In this document: in pieces, positions 11,614 to 22,545 of the stretch
How the letters are laid out: each line of letters opens with the position of its first letter
Position numbering within the stretch: the first letter of the stretch is position 1
Assembly: GCA_003550325.1 (NCBI GenBank)
Contig: QKWP01000141.1
Span: 71,572 to 135,571, forward strand
Origin: Gigaspora rosea
Lineage: Eukaryota; Glomeromycota; Glomeromycetes; Diversisporales; Gigasporaceae
Length of the DNA stretch: 64,000 bases
Reading direction: 5' to 3'
Program-made: the position numbers and the translations under genes
The notes under the pieces: generated by a model
The model's database searches: none
Told to the model about the DNA's origin: nothing
What the model saw: only the letters and a program-made list of their open reading frames with translations

Positions 11614-12083
11614 TTAAAAAAACCTTAACATTTAAAAAAAAAAATATATATATATATATTTTTAAAATTTGAACCAACCAATGTGTTTGCATTAAGAACG
11701 AGAAAAGAAACTGCGTAATAGACAAATTACCTAAAGATTTAAATAAATTATCAGAATGAACATTGTGGTGCAAACATTATTTTAAAAAATTTGTCAAATA
11801 CTTATTGTTAATAAATAAATAAAGTATACTTAAATAGTGTTTAAATAAATAAATCGAGAATAAATAAATCAAGTTAGCAAGAATATGTTGTTGGGAAATA
11901 AAAAAAAAAGTGTATTTAATATTTTCTATATCAATACTGATATATAAATTGTGCAATTTAAAAAATTTACCTATTTTGAATTTTGACCCGTTTGACCCGG
12001 ATTAGATCAATTTCTGACCTGTGACCCATCGGGTCGGGTAACTTGTATGGGTCACTGACCCGAGTAATAACTCTACCAATAGC

Positions 12084-12838
12084 GAGTCTTGTTTTAATAT
12101 AATATAACACAATTAGAAAGATTAAAACAAAATGTTCACTTGTTCAGAAATCATTTATATCACAAAAAATTGCATAAAAACCCACTTTTGATACTCTAAC
12201 AAAAAAATTTACTTGGGCAATTTTATTTAAAGAACCTTCTAACTCTAACTCTAACATAGTTGTTAACCATAACTTATATAAGTTCAAAGATTTTTTAGTA
12301 TATTATAAACACAATCACATAGCAGATTAATAAATGTTCTAGATAGCAAATAAGTGAAAATCTGTTAGTGCTATTTGTGGTAGATTATAAGTAACTTTAT
12401 TTACTGTACTTGTGAATATAGTGTCAAAATTTGTTTATATTTATTATATATTTATTCTTTTACTTGTACTTGAACTATATCTAATTTAGAAAAAAATTTT
12501 TTTTATAAATTGTTAAAAAAGAATTAGTATTGTTGTAACATATATTTTTCCACTTTTATGAACACTCCATTCTGCAACTATTTGTGTTATTGAGCATTAT
12601 TTTCATGTTTTTGGTTTTGGTTTTATCTGATTTTTTACTAGTTTGATAAATTAATAATTACTGATTTTTAAAGAAATAGCAAAAAGCTATAATGAAAGAT
12701 TCAAATAAATTACGAATTACCAGATGTATAAACAATAACATTAATACATATGCAGACAATACAATATTGCTAAACAAGGTTCTAAGCCATTAGCTAAGTC
12801 ACTAATATAATTGTTATATGTAATTATTTAAAATCACT
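12084..12838. other. A/T-rich spacer
   Basis: Short TCTAACTCTAACTCTAACAT repeat at 12238-12258. No gene, no recognisable repeat ends. Confidence 0.5.
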
Positions 12839-13187
12839 TAATTGCCAATTTGGATAAGATCAGCAATATTTTTATATTTAGAATTGGGCAAAACAAATAT
12901 ATAAACAACATAGTACAAAATCTGAAACAGGCTTGTATATATAAAATTTTTATATGATTTAAAAAATTTTAAAGATGTTATACTTATATTTTTTCTTATT
13001 TACAGGCTGATTTTAATGAAATATTGCCAGTAGATGCACAAGAACCTGTCTCAACTTTATTTATATCAAAAAATAATATTTACTTAGTACAAAAAATCTT
13101 TTTACAAAGGTCATAATCAAATTTACTAATATATTGTTTATATATTTGTTTATTCCCAATTTCATATATAGTAATAATATAGCTATA

Positions 13188-14950
13188 AAACTCTTTCTAA
13201 CGATTACTTGTACAAATTGCCAAACAAAAGAAAAACAAAAAAATTTTTAGTAAAAGACGAAGCAGCTGTGTACTAATATTAGTTTTTATAAAGGTCAATT
13301 TTTTCTTCTATTCTGGGGACTCTTTATATATTCGATACACAAGCCAAAAGCATCAGTTGTACAAGATAACTAGCAGTAGGTGCCCTTGGTACAAGAAATT
13401 CTGGTGGAAGTTTTCTTTCATCGACAAAAATATTCCATCTTGGCTAGGAGGTAAACTAAAAAAATGAGTTTTTTAATACTCTCTCTAAGGTTTTTTGGTT
13501 ACAAGACATATTCAACCATATACCCACTACCACATTCTTGCTTGAAGCAGTTTTTCTGTAATTTTTGACATAAAGTGGGAAATTCAGCATACCCTCTCCA
13601 AAAGATTAGCATTGTTGTTCCTATCCTAATCAGGAAGAAGGCATACAAGACAGGGATGGTAAATGACCTGGTCATTTGACAATTTTTCAAATGACCTCAA
13701 ATGACCTCAAAATGACCGCTCATTTGAGGTCATTCAAATTTTGGGTCATTTGGAAATGACTCGTGACCAAATGACTATGGTCATTTTCAATTGACCAGGA
13801 TCATTTGGTCATTAGGTCATTTTGCATAGATTGACATCCTACCGATCACGTTACATATGTTCGCATCATTTCTCAATTCACATCGATTATTAATTAACAT
13901 TCCATTTGTAAATTCAAAAATAATTTATATCATTTTACAATTGGTAAATTATTATTCATGAACTTTTTTTTTATTTCTTTAAAAAAAGTAAATACATTAT
14001 TTTTTTGTCTAGTGTTTTTTTTCTTTAATCACATCATACCTGATCTAATGATTCGATTAGAATGTCGTTTTACAACCGGTCTGGAAATGACCTAGTCATT
14101 TAGCCAAAATACAAATGGATCAAATGATTTGGTTATTTATCATGTGTAATATTAATAATTTTTATTAAATAGCATCTAACAACGTTTTATTTTACGAAGA
14201 ACAATAATCAATTTTGATTGGCTAAAAGTATTAGATAATCGATTAACCAGAGTTAAATGACCTTCTTAAGTCATTTGGGCTGTGAAATGACCAATGACTG
14301 GTCATTGTCATTTGAGTCATTTGGGTCATTTAAAGTTATTTACCATCCCTGATACAAGGAACAGACACATAATAAGACGTGGCACAGTGGAGTAGGCAGA
14401 TCTGCAGAATTAAATTCCAGAACATTCTTTTGTTTCTTTTATGTACATATAATACTTTGGCAAGGCGTTTCCTTGTGCAGTATTATATAATTTTTATTAT
14501 CAGTTCTTGATTTTTCTTTTATGTTTTGAGTTTTCTTTTGTTTTTTCTATGCCGCTTAGCGGCACTATGCTATCATATACTGTGGCTTTTTGCCTTTTTC
14601 TTTTTCTTTCTATTTGTTTTATTTTGATTTTATTGGTTTTTTGTTTAGGGTTTGAAGCTTTCCCCTTTTATATTTTTCCCTTTTATTTTATAATATGTTT
14701 TTTTTCTAGTAGATTACCTCTACTCAGGAAGCTAAGAGAAGGAGGTTTAAAAAGTAGGCAGTCATGATAAGGCATTCTGATTCAACCTAAGTTTGGAACA
14801 GTGAGGCAGATCGCATTTAAGAATTTGTTGAATCGAGCGAAATGTTGGGTAATGTCAGAATTAAAATTTAAATAAGTACTTGTTTTTGGTTACAAATGCA
14901 ATCATTTTAAATAAAAGTACTGGCGAGGCTGCCTAAGTTCAAAAAAATAA
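13188..14950 (+). mobile_element. poly(A) retroposon family B, copy 1, split by a hAT MITE
   Basis: A 16-bp target duplication TAATAATATAGCTATA lies at 13172-13187 and 14951-14966. The 3' end is A-rich (CAAAAAAATAATAATA) just after AGTACTGGCGAGGCTGCC. Without the hAT MITE it is about 1.06 kb. Copy 2 at 16619-17837 aligns along most of the length (for example GGTGCCCTTGGTACAAGAAA in both). One plus frame shows a Trp/Lys-rich piece (CPWYKKFWWK), but it is interrupted in both copies. The mechanism is LINE-like; no reverse transcriptase or tRNA head is seen, so it may be a short LINE end, a SINE of unknown head or a processed transcript family. Confidence 0.75.
13652..14351. mobile_element. 700-bp non-autonomous hAT element rich in AAATGACC words
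   Basis: The ends are CAGGGATGGTAAATGACCTG at 13652 and TTATTTACCATCCCTG ending at 14351. The flanks are ATACAAGA and ATACAAGG (7 of 8 bases alike), an 8-bp target duplication. Both subterminal zones are crowded with AAATGACC/GGTCATTT words in both orientations, more than ten near the left end alone. The middle is plain A/T-rich sequence with no coding frame. It depends on a hAT transposase in trans; its ends differ from those of the hAT at 8162. Confidence 0.85.
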
Positions 14951-14993
14951 TAATAATATAGCTATAGTGCTAATCTTATCCAAATTGGTAATT

Positions 14994-15175
14994 AATTACA
15001 TCCTTATATAAAAATAAATTATACCCAACTAGTTTATAAAAATAAAACAATTGATCCATAATGGTAACTAACTACAGTAAAAAAAAAAATCATCTATAGT
15101 TCATAAGCTGTTTACGAATAATCTCAAAGGTATCAGAAATAAAATTGCTTATATAAAATAAAGATATTTAGCAAC
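14994..15175. other. short A/T-rich spacer
   Basis: Nothing recognised between the split MITE and the MYND pseudogene. Confidence 0.4.
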
Positions 15176-16490
15176 AGTCAAATACAAATTGATCTTTCAC
15201 AAGAACTCGAAGCTATATTATTTGAACCCAAAGATGAAAAGTTTAATGAATTTTAACAAACTAGGGGCATTATTACATGTCAAAAAAAAAAGCAAAATTT
15301 AGAGAGTTTTTGGTTAAAATGTGTCAATCTGATATTAGATCAGATAATATAAGATCTACTCACAATAATGAATATTTGATGCAGTTTCAGATAAATGAAT
15401 ATCACCAAATAGAAATTGTAGAATGAGTTGCTTCATTCGCAAAGCAGCATAAACTTGATCACATTTTATTTGAGTCCATAACTTTATTTAACAGTAATAA
15501 TGTTGGATCTGGCATAGATAGTAAACAACTTGAACAAGTTATATGTACAAATGTCAATATTACCAATCATTTTACTTATAAAAACATCAGTGATAAGCTT
15601 TGTATAAATTATTGAGTTATCTTTTATTGCAGCAAAGAATGTCAAAAGAAACATTAAAAGTTTCATAAAATTGATTAAATCTGATATCGCATCAAAATAT
15701 TGGTAGCTAAACTATATCAAAAAGCAGAGAATGCTATTATTCTTTTCTAATAGTTCTTTTATACCTTTTTTTAACTCTTTGAAAACAAGTAAAAATTTAT
15801 GGGGAAACATGCCAACAATTTATATTATTAAAATAGATTCTAATAAATTTGTGAACAGCAAATCAAGTTTTAATAAGCCTATTAATCTTTTTTTGCTGCA
15901 AGCAGAGACTAACTGATACTATTATATTAATGAATAGATTGACACTCGATTTCAATCAACCTGTTAATATTTACATTAAATGGATTGTGGCTTGAAACAT
16001 TATAATACTTTATCTGCTTGCAAAACTTGAAAAAAGTGTTATTAATATAGCTATTTAGATTTGGTACTTATTAGCACTTACTGATAAACAATTAATTAAA
16101 TGGCTTGAAATATTTAGTAAAATTGTTCAAAATTCACAGATAGCAAAAGAATATTTATTTGAGTTTGGCAAACTTAAGATTCATACACATTTTAATCTAA
16201 GACTTGGAAATGTCTTGTAGAAATGCTTGCAAATAGAATTTAAGCATAGTTATACACAATGCTATTATATTAATCCCAACCCATATAGATTATTGATTAT
16301 AATATCTTTAACATCTTATACAAGGAGAACAGATTTGTTTTGATAATTTCCATCATCATGAAATTCTTCTTCTATATGGTGCATTAAACAATCATTATAA
16401 TATACAAAATAGATTCATCATAGATCTGACATGTGGCTGAGTAATGACTGACAGTTACACTTTTTTTGTCACTTTGGCAGAACAAACTTA
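15176..16490 (+). pseudogene. MYND zinc-finger / DUF4470-like gene, decayed
   Basis: Several frames carry collinear pieces. Near 15330 one reads CQSDIRSDNIRSTHNNEYLM, and later SFAKQHKLDHILFESITLFN. At 15564-15670 a MYND-like finger reads LCINY, stop, VIFYCSKECQKKH, stop, KFHKI: the YCSKECQ..H motif is clear, while one Cys pair and the usual Trp are lost. After it comes DFNQPVNIYIKW and, in other frames, LTDKQLIKWLEIFSKIV, which fits the DUF4470 region that follows MYND in a fungal family. The intact protein probably acts as a protein-interaction or regulatory factor, but the role is unknown. There are at least eight stops and several frame changes. It lies between two transposons and looks like a dead host gene copy. 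Confidence 0.55.
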
Positions 16491-16618
16491 TATAAAATAT
16501 TTTCTATATCAAAGTATGAAATATGTCAATAATGTAATGTACATACTACAGATTTGTATTACATAAATTTTAATGTAATAAATCTCAAAATAACAAATTT
16601 AATATATTAATATATTAC

Positions 16619-17837
16619 AACTCTTCCCATCGATCACTTGTACAAATTTCCGAACAAAAGAAAAACAAAAAATTTTTTCATTAGTAAAAGACGAAGCTGC
16701 TAGTAATACTGGTTTTTATAAAGGTCAACCATTCTTGTATCGTCGGGGACTACTTTAGATATTCAGCATGCAAGCCAGAAGTGTCGGTTGTGCAAGATAA
16801 CTAGCAGTGGGTGCCCTTGGTACAAGAAATTCTGGTGGAAGTTAAAAAAGAAAACTTTCGTCGACGAAGAGATTATAGCTTGGCTAGGAGGTTAACTAAG
16901 AAAAATGAGTTTTTCACTACTCTCTTTAAGGTTTTTGGTTACAAGGACTTATTCAACCATATGGGGTCTGTTCCTTAAAAATCAAGTTTTGATCATATGA
17001 TTTACTATGTCCCGTAAGGTCATTTTCAAGGAACAGATCCTATATACCCACTATTATATTCTCGCTGGAAGTCAGTTTTGCTAGAATTTTTGACGAAAAA
17101 TGGGAAATTCGGCGTATCTCCTCCAAAAGATCAGCATTGTTGTTTCTATCCTAATCGGGAAGAAGGCATGCAGGTGGATAAACAAAAATGGACGCGTAAT
17201 GAGATGTGATGCAATGGAGTAGGCAGATCTGTGGAAATTAAATTCCAGAATGTTCTTTTAGATTTCTTTTTTTATGTATATATAATACTTTGGCGAGGCG
17301 TTTCCTTGCACAGTATTATATAATTTTTATCATTGATTTCAGATTTAGGTTTATTTCTATTTCTGTTTTCTTTTGTATTTCTTTTTTTTCTTTTTCTTCA
17401 TTGTTTTTTTCATTTTGTTAGCTTTCCGTTATTAGTGATAGAATTTTTCTTCGTTTCTTTTATCTTGTAGTCATTTTATTTTGGTTTTGTTTTTTGGTAT
17501 ATCGTTTAGAATTTGTAGTATCTCCCACTTTTTGTTTCATTACCCTTTTATTTTCTTAGCTTCATCGTTCTTCTTGTATGGTTTGGTTATCCTCACTATT
17601 GACACTAGGTGAGAGGGATTTGAAAAGAAATTCTATATCGCTCTTTGGTGGGGCTGACAAAATTGTCTGTCTTATCAGTGAGGCAGTGCGATAGGTCACA
17701 CCAAGGTGCTCTCAAAGTATTCGGGTGATGCCGGACCTGCTATAGATAGAGTATTGATAATAAGTAATTAACTAGTTTAGTTATATTATAATCTAATATC
17801 TAATAAAGGTACCGACAAGACTGTCAAAGAGTTAAAA
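16619..17837 (+). mobile_element. poly(A) retroposon family B, copy 2
   Basis: It aligns with copy 1 from its first bases (AACTCTTCCCATCGATCACT here, AAACTCTTTCTAACGATTAC there) to the A-rich tail at about 17828-17837. The possible target duplication is A/T-only (ATATATTAAT on both sides), so it is weak. A 78-bp MITE is inserted at 16963-17040. The copy adds a T-rich block at 17330-17480 that is shorter in copy 1. No intact frame. Confidence 0.7.
16963..17040. mobile_element. 78-bp Tourist-like MITE
   Basis: Comparison with retroposon copy 1, which reads CCATATACCC at this place, shows the exact insertion: CCA, TAT, 78 bp, TAT, ACCC. The ends are GGGGTCTGTTCCTTAAAAAT and ATTTTCAAGGAACAGATCC, a ~20-bp inverted repeat of the GGGTCTGTT type with a 3-bp duplication, as in PIF/Harbinger-derived Tourist elements. 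It is among the smallest elements I can define here. Confidence 0.8.
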
Positions 17838-18104
17838 AAAAATATATATATATATTAATGTATCTTAGGTGTTATTAAAGTTTTTAATAATTTTATGCAC
17901 AAATCTAGGTGATTCTTGGCCATACTGGTAGATTTAGGCCGCAGATAAGTATTTAGGTTTACTTAGATATATGTCGAAGTTTTTATTTTTAGCATTAGAT
18001 TTAAAAAAATGAAATTTCTTTTAGTATTGTAAAAAGTTTATATTAAATTTAATAAAAATAAAAGCAAGGTCTCACCTTTAATATTTAAAAAAAGTTTTTA
18101 ATCG
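17838..18104. other. A/T-rich spacer
   Basis: A (TA)n run, then sequence without a gene. Confidence 0.4.
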
Positions 18105-18450
18105 AATAATATAAAATGTGCATCATAGGTAAATTAGATTTACAAATCTGTATAACAAAAACAAAAAAATAAACTTTTATAAAACAAAAAATAAATTTTA
18201 TTATCTTAGGGTTAGGGTAAGACCTGGGATGGAGCAGGGGGCATAGTTTATACCAAAATTTAGGCAAGAAATTTTTTTTATTAAAGCCCCAAAAGTGGTT
18301 TCATAAGCAAACTTTAGAGATATAAATGTTTTTTTAAAAAATAAACAAAAAAACCAAAATTTTATGCTACATCTAATTTTAAATTTTAATTGGCTATTCT
18401 AATGGTTTTGTATAACATAGTATAAAACACCATAGGTGCATTTTAGTAGA
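18105..18450. mobile_element. ~340-bp repeat family N, copy 1
   Basis: It is collinear with 24280-24600: AGGTAAATTAGATTTACAAA, then a stretch with TTAGGGTTAGGG, then ATTGGCTATTCTAATGGTTT and a right end ATAAAACACCATAGGTGCA. The second copy has a matching left end (TAGTGTTTTACCACTATAGG), so the family has short inverted ends of the TATGGTGTTTTA type. No TSD is clear here. Non-coding. Confidence 0.55.
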
Positions 18451-20190
18451 CCTATTTTTATTATTAAATATATTTGATTATTAATTTTTTTTTACTTAGT
18501 GATAAGAAAATTATAATTAATAAATATAATTGAATAAAATATCTTTTAATTTAACTTATTACTAATACATATAATTGAAAACTATTTAATTTTGCTTATT
18601 AATAAATATAATTAAATCGAAAAATCTTTTAATTAGCTTATTGTTGTAGTGTAAAACTTTTCAAAATTTTATATTCACATAACAAGTTAAACTTCAAATA
18701 TTGTAAATATTTAAATTTTAATAAAATATATAGTATATTATATGATAAAAATTGCTAAACTACTTTAGTGCAAACCTAAGTTATTTAATTAAATGTAAAT
18801 AAAATTTATATATATATATATATGTATGTATATATATATGAATGTCATATATCAATTTATAGAAAAGCTGACATAATATATATATTTCAAATATTGGTTT
18901 AAAAAATGTTTATAAGAAGCTTTTTATTATACTATATGATAATTTAAGTTTACTTAAATTCTTAGTAGTAATTTGTACTATATTCTTTATAATTTAAATT
19001 TATATAGTAATTTAGCATCAAACCAAAATTCGTGGCTTGTACAAATAATGTACATATTGTACACATTTAAAGGTAAAAGTTTTATTTTTTAGATTTAGAT
19101 AAGTCTTCATATTAATATGAATATTAATACAGAAGTAGCATTTATCTTTATAAGTAAAGTTTCTCTAAATTGGAATACAAATGATGAATCTTGGTTCTAT
19201 TTTCATGTTGTTAATATATATATTATTATAGCAAAAAAAAATACGAAACAGTTGTATAGGAATCTTTACAATAATATTCATGAAATATGAATAGCTATAT
19301 AACCATTTTATATATTTTATTGTTCTGTTAATTGTTTTTAATATTAAATAATTTTATAGGTATGTCTTTAGCTTTTAATCTAATTAATTACTTAATAGTT
19401 GCACAAAAAATATTTTTTTTTTATATGTAGAAAAAAAATTGCTCAATTATTCTATTTATGATCGGAAATTTTCTATTGGTAGAAATAGTAAGTTATTCTA
19501 AAAATTATTCTATATGGCAGAAAGTCATAAATTTTCTCAAGTTGCAATTGATGTGATATTTTAAAAAGAGTTTGAAATCTTATAATTTAATAAAAAATAT
19601 TTTTAATATAAATTTCAAAGAATACAACTACAATATGAACTTGATTTGACAGATAATTGAATTTTAAAAGATCAAATAGTGTCAATTGAAAAAAGTATTA
19701 TATATTGCTTTATATCGATTTACTACAATACCTGACTAGATAAAAATGTTTATTGAGTTGTGTATTTAGTAGTCACAAGAGCTACCATGATATGTTTATA
19801 ATACTTTTCAATTTATAATATTTAATATAAATTTGGTTAACTACAAGATTAGTTCTTTTATGAATAATGATTGATTATTTTTCTCATTTTTAAACCTTAT
19901 ACGATAATCATTAATGAGTTTTCAAAAGGATAAATTATAATTTATCCAAATGCTACAATTGTTCTTTATAGTTACTTGGGTATATATAATGCTGAAAGGT
20001 TATTTATATATAATTTTATCAAGTTCAATTGTTAAAAAAGGTACTAATTTGATCATATAATTTAATAATCACACAACAAATTTGTATGTGATACCTTCAC
20101 GCAATTCTTAGACAAAATATAGCTTATATGGCTCAGGTGAAGTTACTATTTGTATTACAAGATGAAAAATCATTTTTGCATTCACACATA
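18451..20190. other. long A/T-rich stretch without a gene
   Basis: Microsatellite (TA)n with TATGTATGTA at 18809-18838. Otherwise dense stops in all frames and no repeat ends that I can pair. It is the largest featureless stretch of the window. Confidence 0.5.
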
Positions 20191-20920
20191 TATATACAAG
20201 GTAAATAGGAGTAATTTGGTGAAGTTAACAATGCTATCGATTAAACTTTTTATTAATCTGTATAAAATTTTATATATTTGAAGTCACGAGACTATACCAT
20301 ATTTAGAATAGTTCTATAAAAAAAAGGATATAATAAATGAAAATCAGTAAAGATCGCTGCTGTGCATATAGTACTAAAAAATGCAATTTTAAGATCAAAA
20401 GGGAATTTGGCAAATTTCAATTATCAAGATTAAAATAATTTTTTTTACTTTCCTTTCTTTTTTTTAACAACCTTTCTGCTTTCCAAGAGTCTTTTGGGCA
20501 CCTTTTTCATTTTTTTGTACTAAATGAAGTTTCTGTTCTGCTTTTTTTTGGGCTGCTATCTCCTTTTTTTGTCTTGCCATTAGCTTTATGTTTTACTTCT
20601 TTGTTCACTTCTTCTAATTGGCCCTACCTTTTTTTACTAGTGAGAAGCCAGAAAAATGGAAGTGTCTTTCTTTTTTTCCTTGAAGAAGGTAGATCAGACC
20701 CGGTCTGGTCTTTTGTAGTTGACTGCGAACTTTTCTGTTAGAATGCGAGAAACCAGGTACTTAAGAACTGAATGTAAAGAGGATGTCCCAGAATTTGTGT
20801 AATTATTTAGTTCTTCATTTGCTACTAAAATTTGTGACTTTAATAAAGCAATCTCATTTTTAAGTTTTATATTTTCTTTTATTAGTTGTTTAATATTTGA
20901 ACGAGTAGAATAAAAATGCT

Positions 20921-22545
20921 AGGTGTGGTTACATAGAGAAGCTGTCTGGTTGTCACCCCCAAGCGATAGGTCTAGAGTTCAAATTCCACTAGAGATGAAT
21001 TGGAAAATAGGCCTATATTACGGTAATATTTGTTCATCAATTGGTTGGATATATTATCTGTAACCTTGGTACTACTATTTTAAAAAGGAGCATTGCGCAG
21101 TTGTGTAGACAAATCCAAGGGACCAGAACAATTGAAACCTATTTGTCAAGTCCCAAGTATAGAGGTAAGGAAGATCCTCCTATGGTGCTACAGAAGCCTC
21201 TCAACTGGAGACCGGAAAACTGAACGGAACATACACTTAGTGATTTGAACTGAGAAAATTTTTCTTAATCGGTTAACCGAACCGAAATATTTGGTATCAA
21301 CCGATTCAACCGATTAAGATTACTTCACGCTTACTTTCGGAAACTCTTGTACTTTTGCTCAAATTTTTGCCTCGTCTACTATGTTTATTCATCTTCTGTT
21401 CAGAACTTTTCAGAACTTTTCAGGGCCATTGCTCTTTAACATTTTGTCAACCGATTCTCAACCGGTTGTACAGGTTAACCGATTAAGCATTTACTCAACC
21501 GGTTACCCGAAATTTATTCAGCTCGGGTCGGTTAACCGATTATAGCCCAACTGGTTCAAATCACTACATACACTATGCAAAGGGACACCAACCTGGCCGC
21601 CGGAGTCGTACCGGAGGAAAAGAACCTATATTTCAGAAGTGGGTACCAAGAAAAGGGAGTCCATTGGCACATAAAGCTGAGCAAACCAATCCTTCCGGGT
21701 CAACTAGCTTGGTAGTTTGGAAGGGATCAGTATAAAGTCGGAGGTGTCAGATGTGAGTACTGGGGATTGGAATGAACCTTGCAAGGGCAGACGAAACTGA
21801 CCGACCAACAAGAAGTGGAAGCATGGAGGCATGTACATTTCAAAGTCCAACAGAGCTCTAGGTGCACCCATATGGGAGTTTTAGGACGCTAAGAGAATCT
21901 GGGACTACTAGTAACAGGTATAGCTGGTATAAATACATGTAGTGGTATGAAAATTAGGTTGGCTAAGCATTAATAATGCCATCCAACTATATCAGGACTG
22001 GAAGCTTTAGCAAAACATACCTGGGTACTCGTTACCATAGTGGGGAGTACAGTTATTCGCATATTTTCGAAATTGGAACGTTAAATCCTGTGTTTCCAAG
22101 TCGCAGAAAAATCAGCTAGTTGCAGCAGCATGCAGGCTTGAGATACTTACCCAATGTGGTAGAGGCAGCTGCATGGCTTGAGATATGAACTTCTGAGAAG
22201 TATGCTAGTAAGAGATCTTCTGGGTCACCAGATTGCGGGTATGCCAATTTGGAAGCAGAAAGTGCCTACCTGGAATTAAATACACCAAATTGGAAGTGAT
22301 GATATTAGGAAATATAGGTAAAGTGGTGAACATGTGAACACCGATTGCTAGTTAGAGAAAAGGGACATCCAAAAAACAGGCTGGCTATATAAATGGGAGT
22401 ATGGTAGACTCTGGTAGGTTTAGGTTATAGATAAAATAGTCCAAGTCTTGGTACTTAGTAGATAGTATAATAATTGTAAGCAATATATTGTATACACTCA
22501 ATAAAGTCCAGAGGCATGACCTCACCTTAACACCAAAAAAAAAAA
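20921..22545 (+). mobile_element. tRNA-headed poly(A) retroposon, long form (1288 bp plus MITE)
   Basis: A 14-bp target duplication AGAATAAAAATGCT lies at 20907-20920 and 22546-22559, with poly(A) just before the second copy. The tRNA-like head starts GGTGTGGTTACATAGAGAAG and has the B-box-like AGTTCAAATTCC; it is related to the heads at 5646 and 37626 (TTGTCACCCCCAAGCG is nearly the same). The body is longer than in the 712-bp form and mostly different, without a long open frame. A hAT MITE sits at 21238-21566. The element is inserted into the pogo transposase. Confidence 0.85.
21238..21566. mobile_element. 329-bp hAT MITE
   Basis: The ends TAGTGATTTGAAC and GTTCAAATCACTA are perfect inverted repeats. 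The 8-bp target duplication CATACACT is perfect (21230-21237 and 21567-21574). Both halves carry many AACCGATT/AATCGGTT words, probably transposase-binding repeats. Non-coding. It is the youngest layer of the nest. Confidence 0.9.

Larger units (their letters stand above)
8162..12075 (+). mobile_element. hAT DNA transposon with complete ends
   Basis: The terminal inverted repeats are perfect over 20 bp: TAGAGTTATTACTCGGGTCA at 8162-8181 and its reverse complement at 12056-12075. A perfect 8-bp target duplication CCAATAGC lies at 8154-8161 and 12076-12083, which is diagnostic of the hAT superfamily. Inside both ends there are several GACCCG/CGGGTC words, probably transposase-binding sites. The length is 3914 bp, but about 140 bp of this is an assembly duplication around the N at 11356. 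The transposase is broken, so the copy is immobile unless helped in trans. The perfect ends imply a fairly young insertion. Confidence 0.95.
12841..14992. mobile_element. TA-flanked palindromic MITE, copy 2, split by insertion
   Basis: The left end ATTGCCAATTTGGATAAGAT (12841) and right end ATCTTATCCAAATTGGTAAT (to 14992) sit next to TA on each side. Removing 13188-14966 leaves a 373-bp element nearly the same length as copy 1 (375 bp) and similar to it along its length, including a shared AAATATATAAAC phrase. The insertion is the poly(A) retroposon at 13188-14950. Confidence 0.8.

Noticed and set aside
14507-14767. Hydrophobic 86-codon open frame
   Set aside because: It comes from a T-rich block near the 3' end of the poly(A) retroposon; the second copy of the retroposon does not keep the frame.
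18203-18222. TTAGGGTTAGGG, resembling telomere repeats (also CCCTAACCCTAA at about 40733)
   Set aside because: Only two units, and the first lies inside a dispersed repeat family whose second copy (24280) has the same place with a variant. No run of units, so not a telomere or interstitial telomere array.
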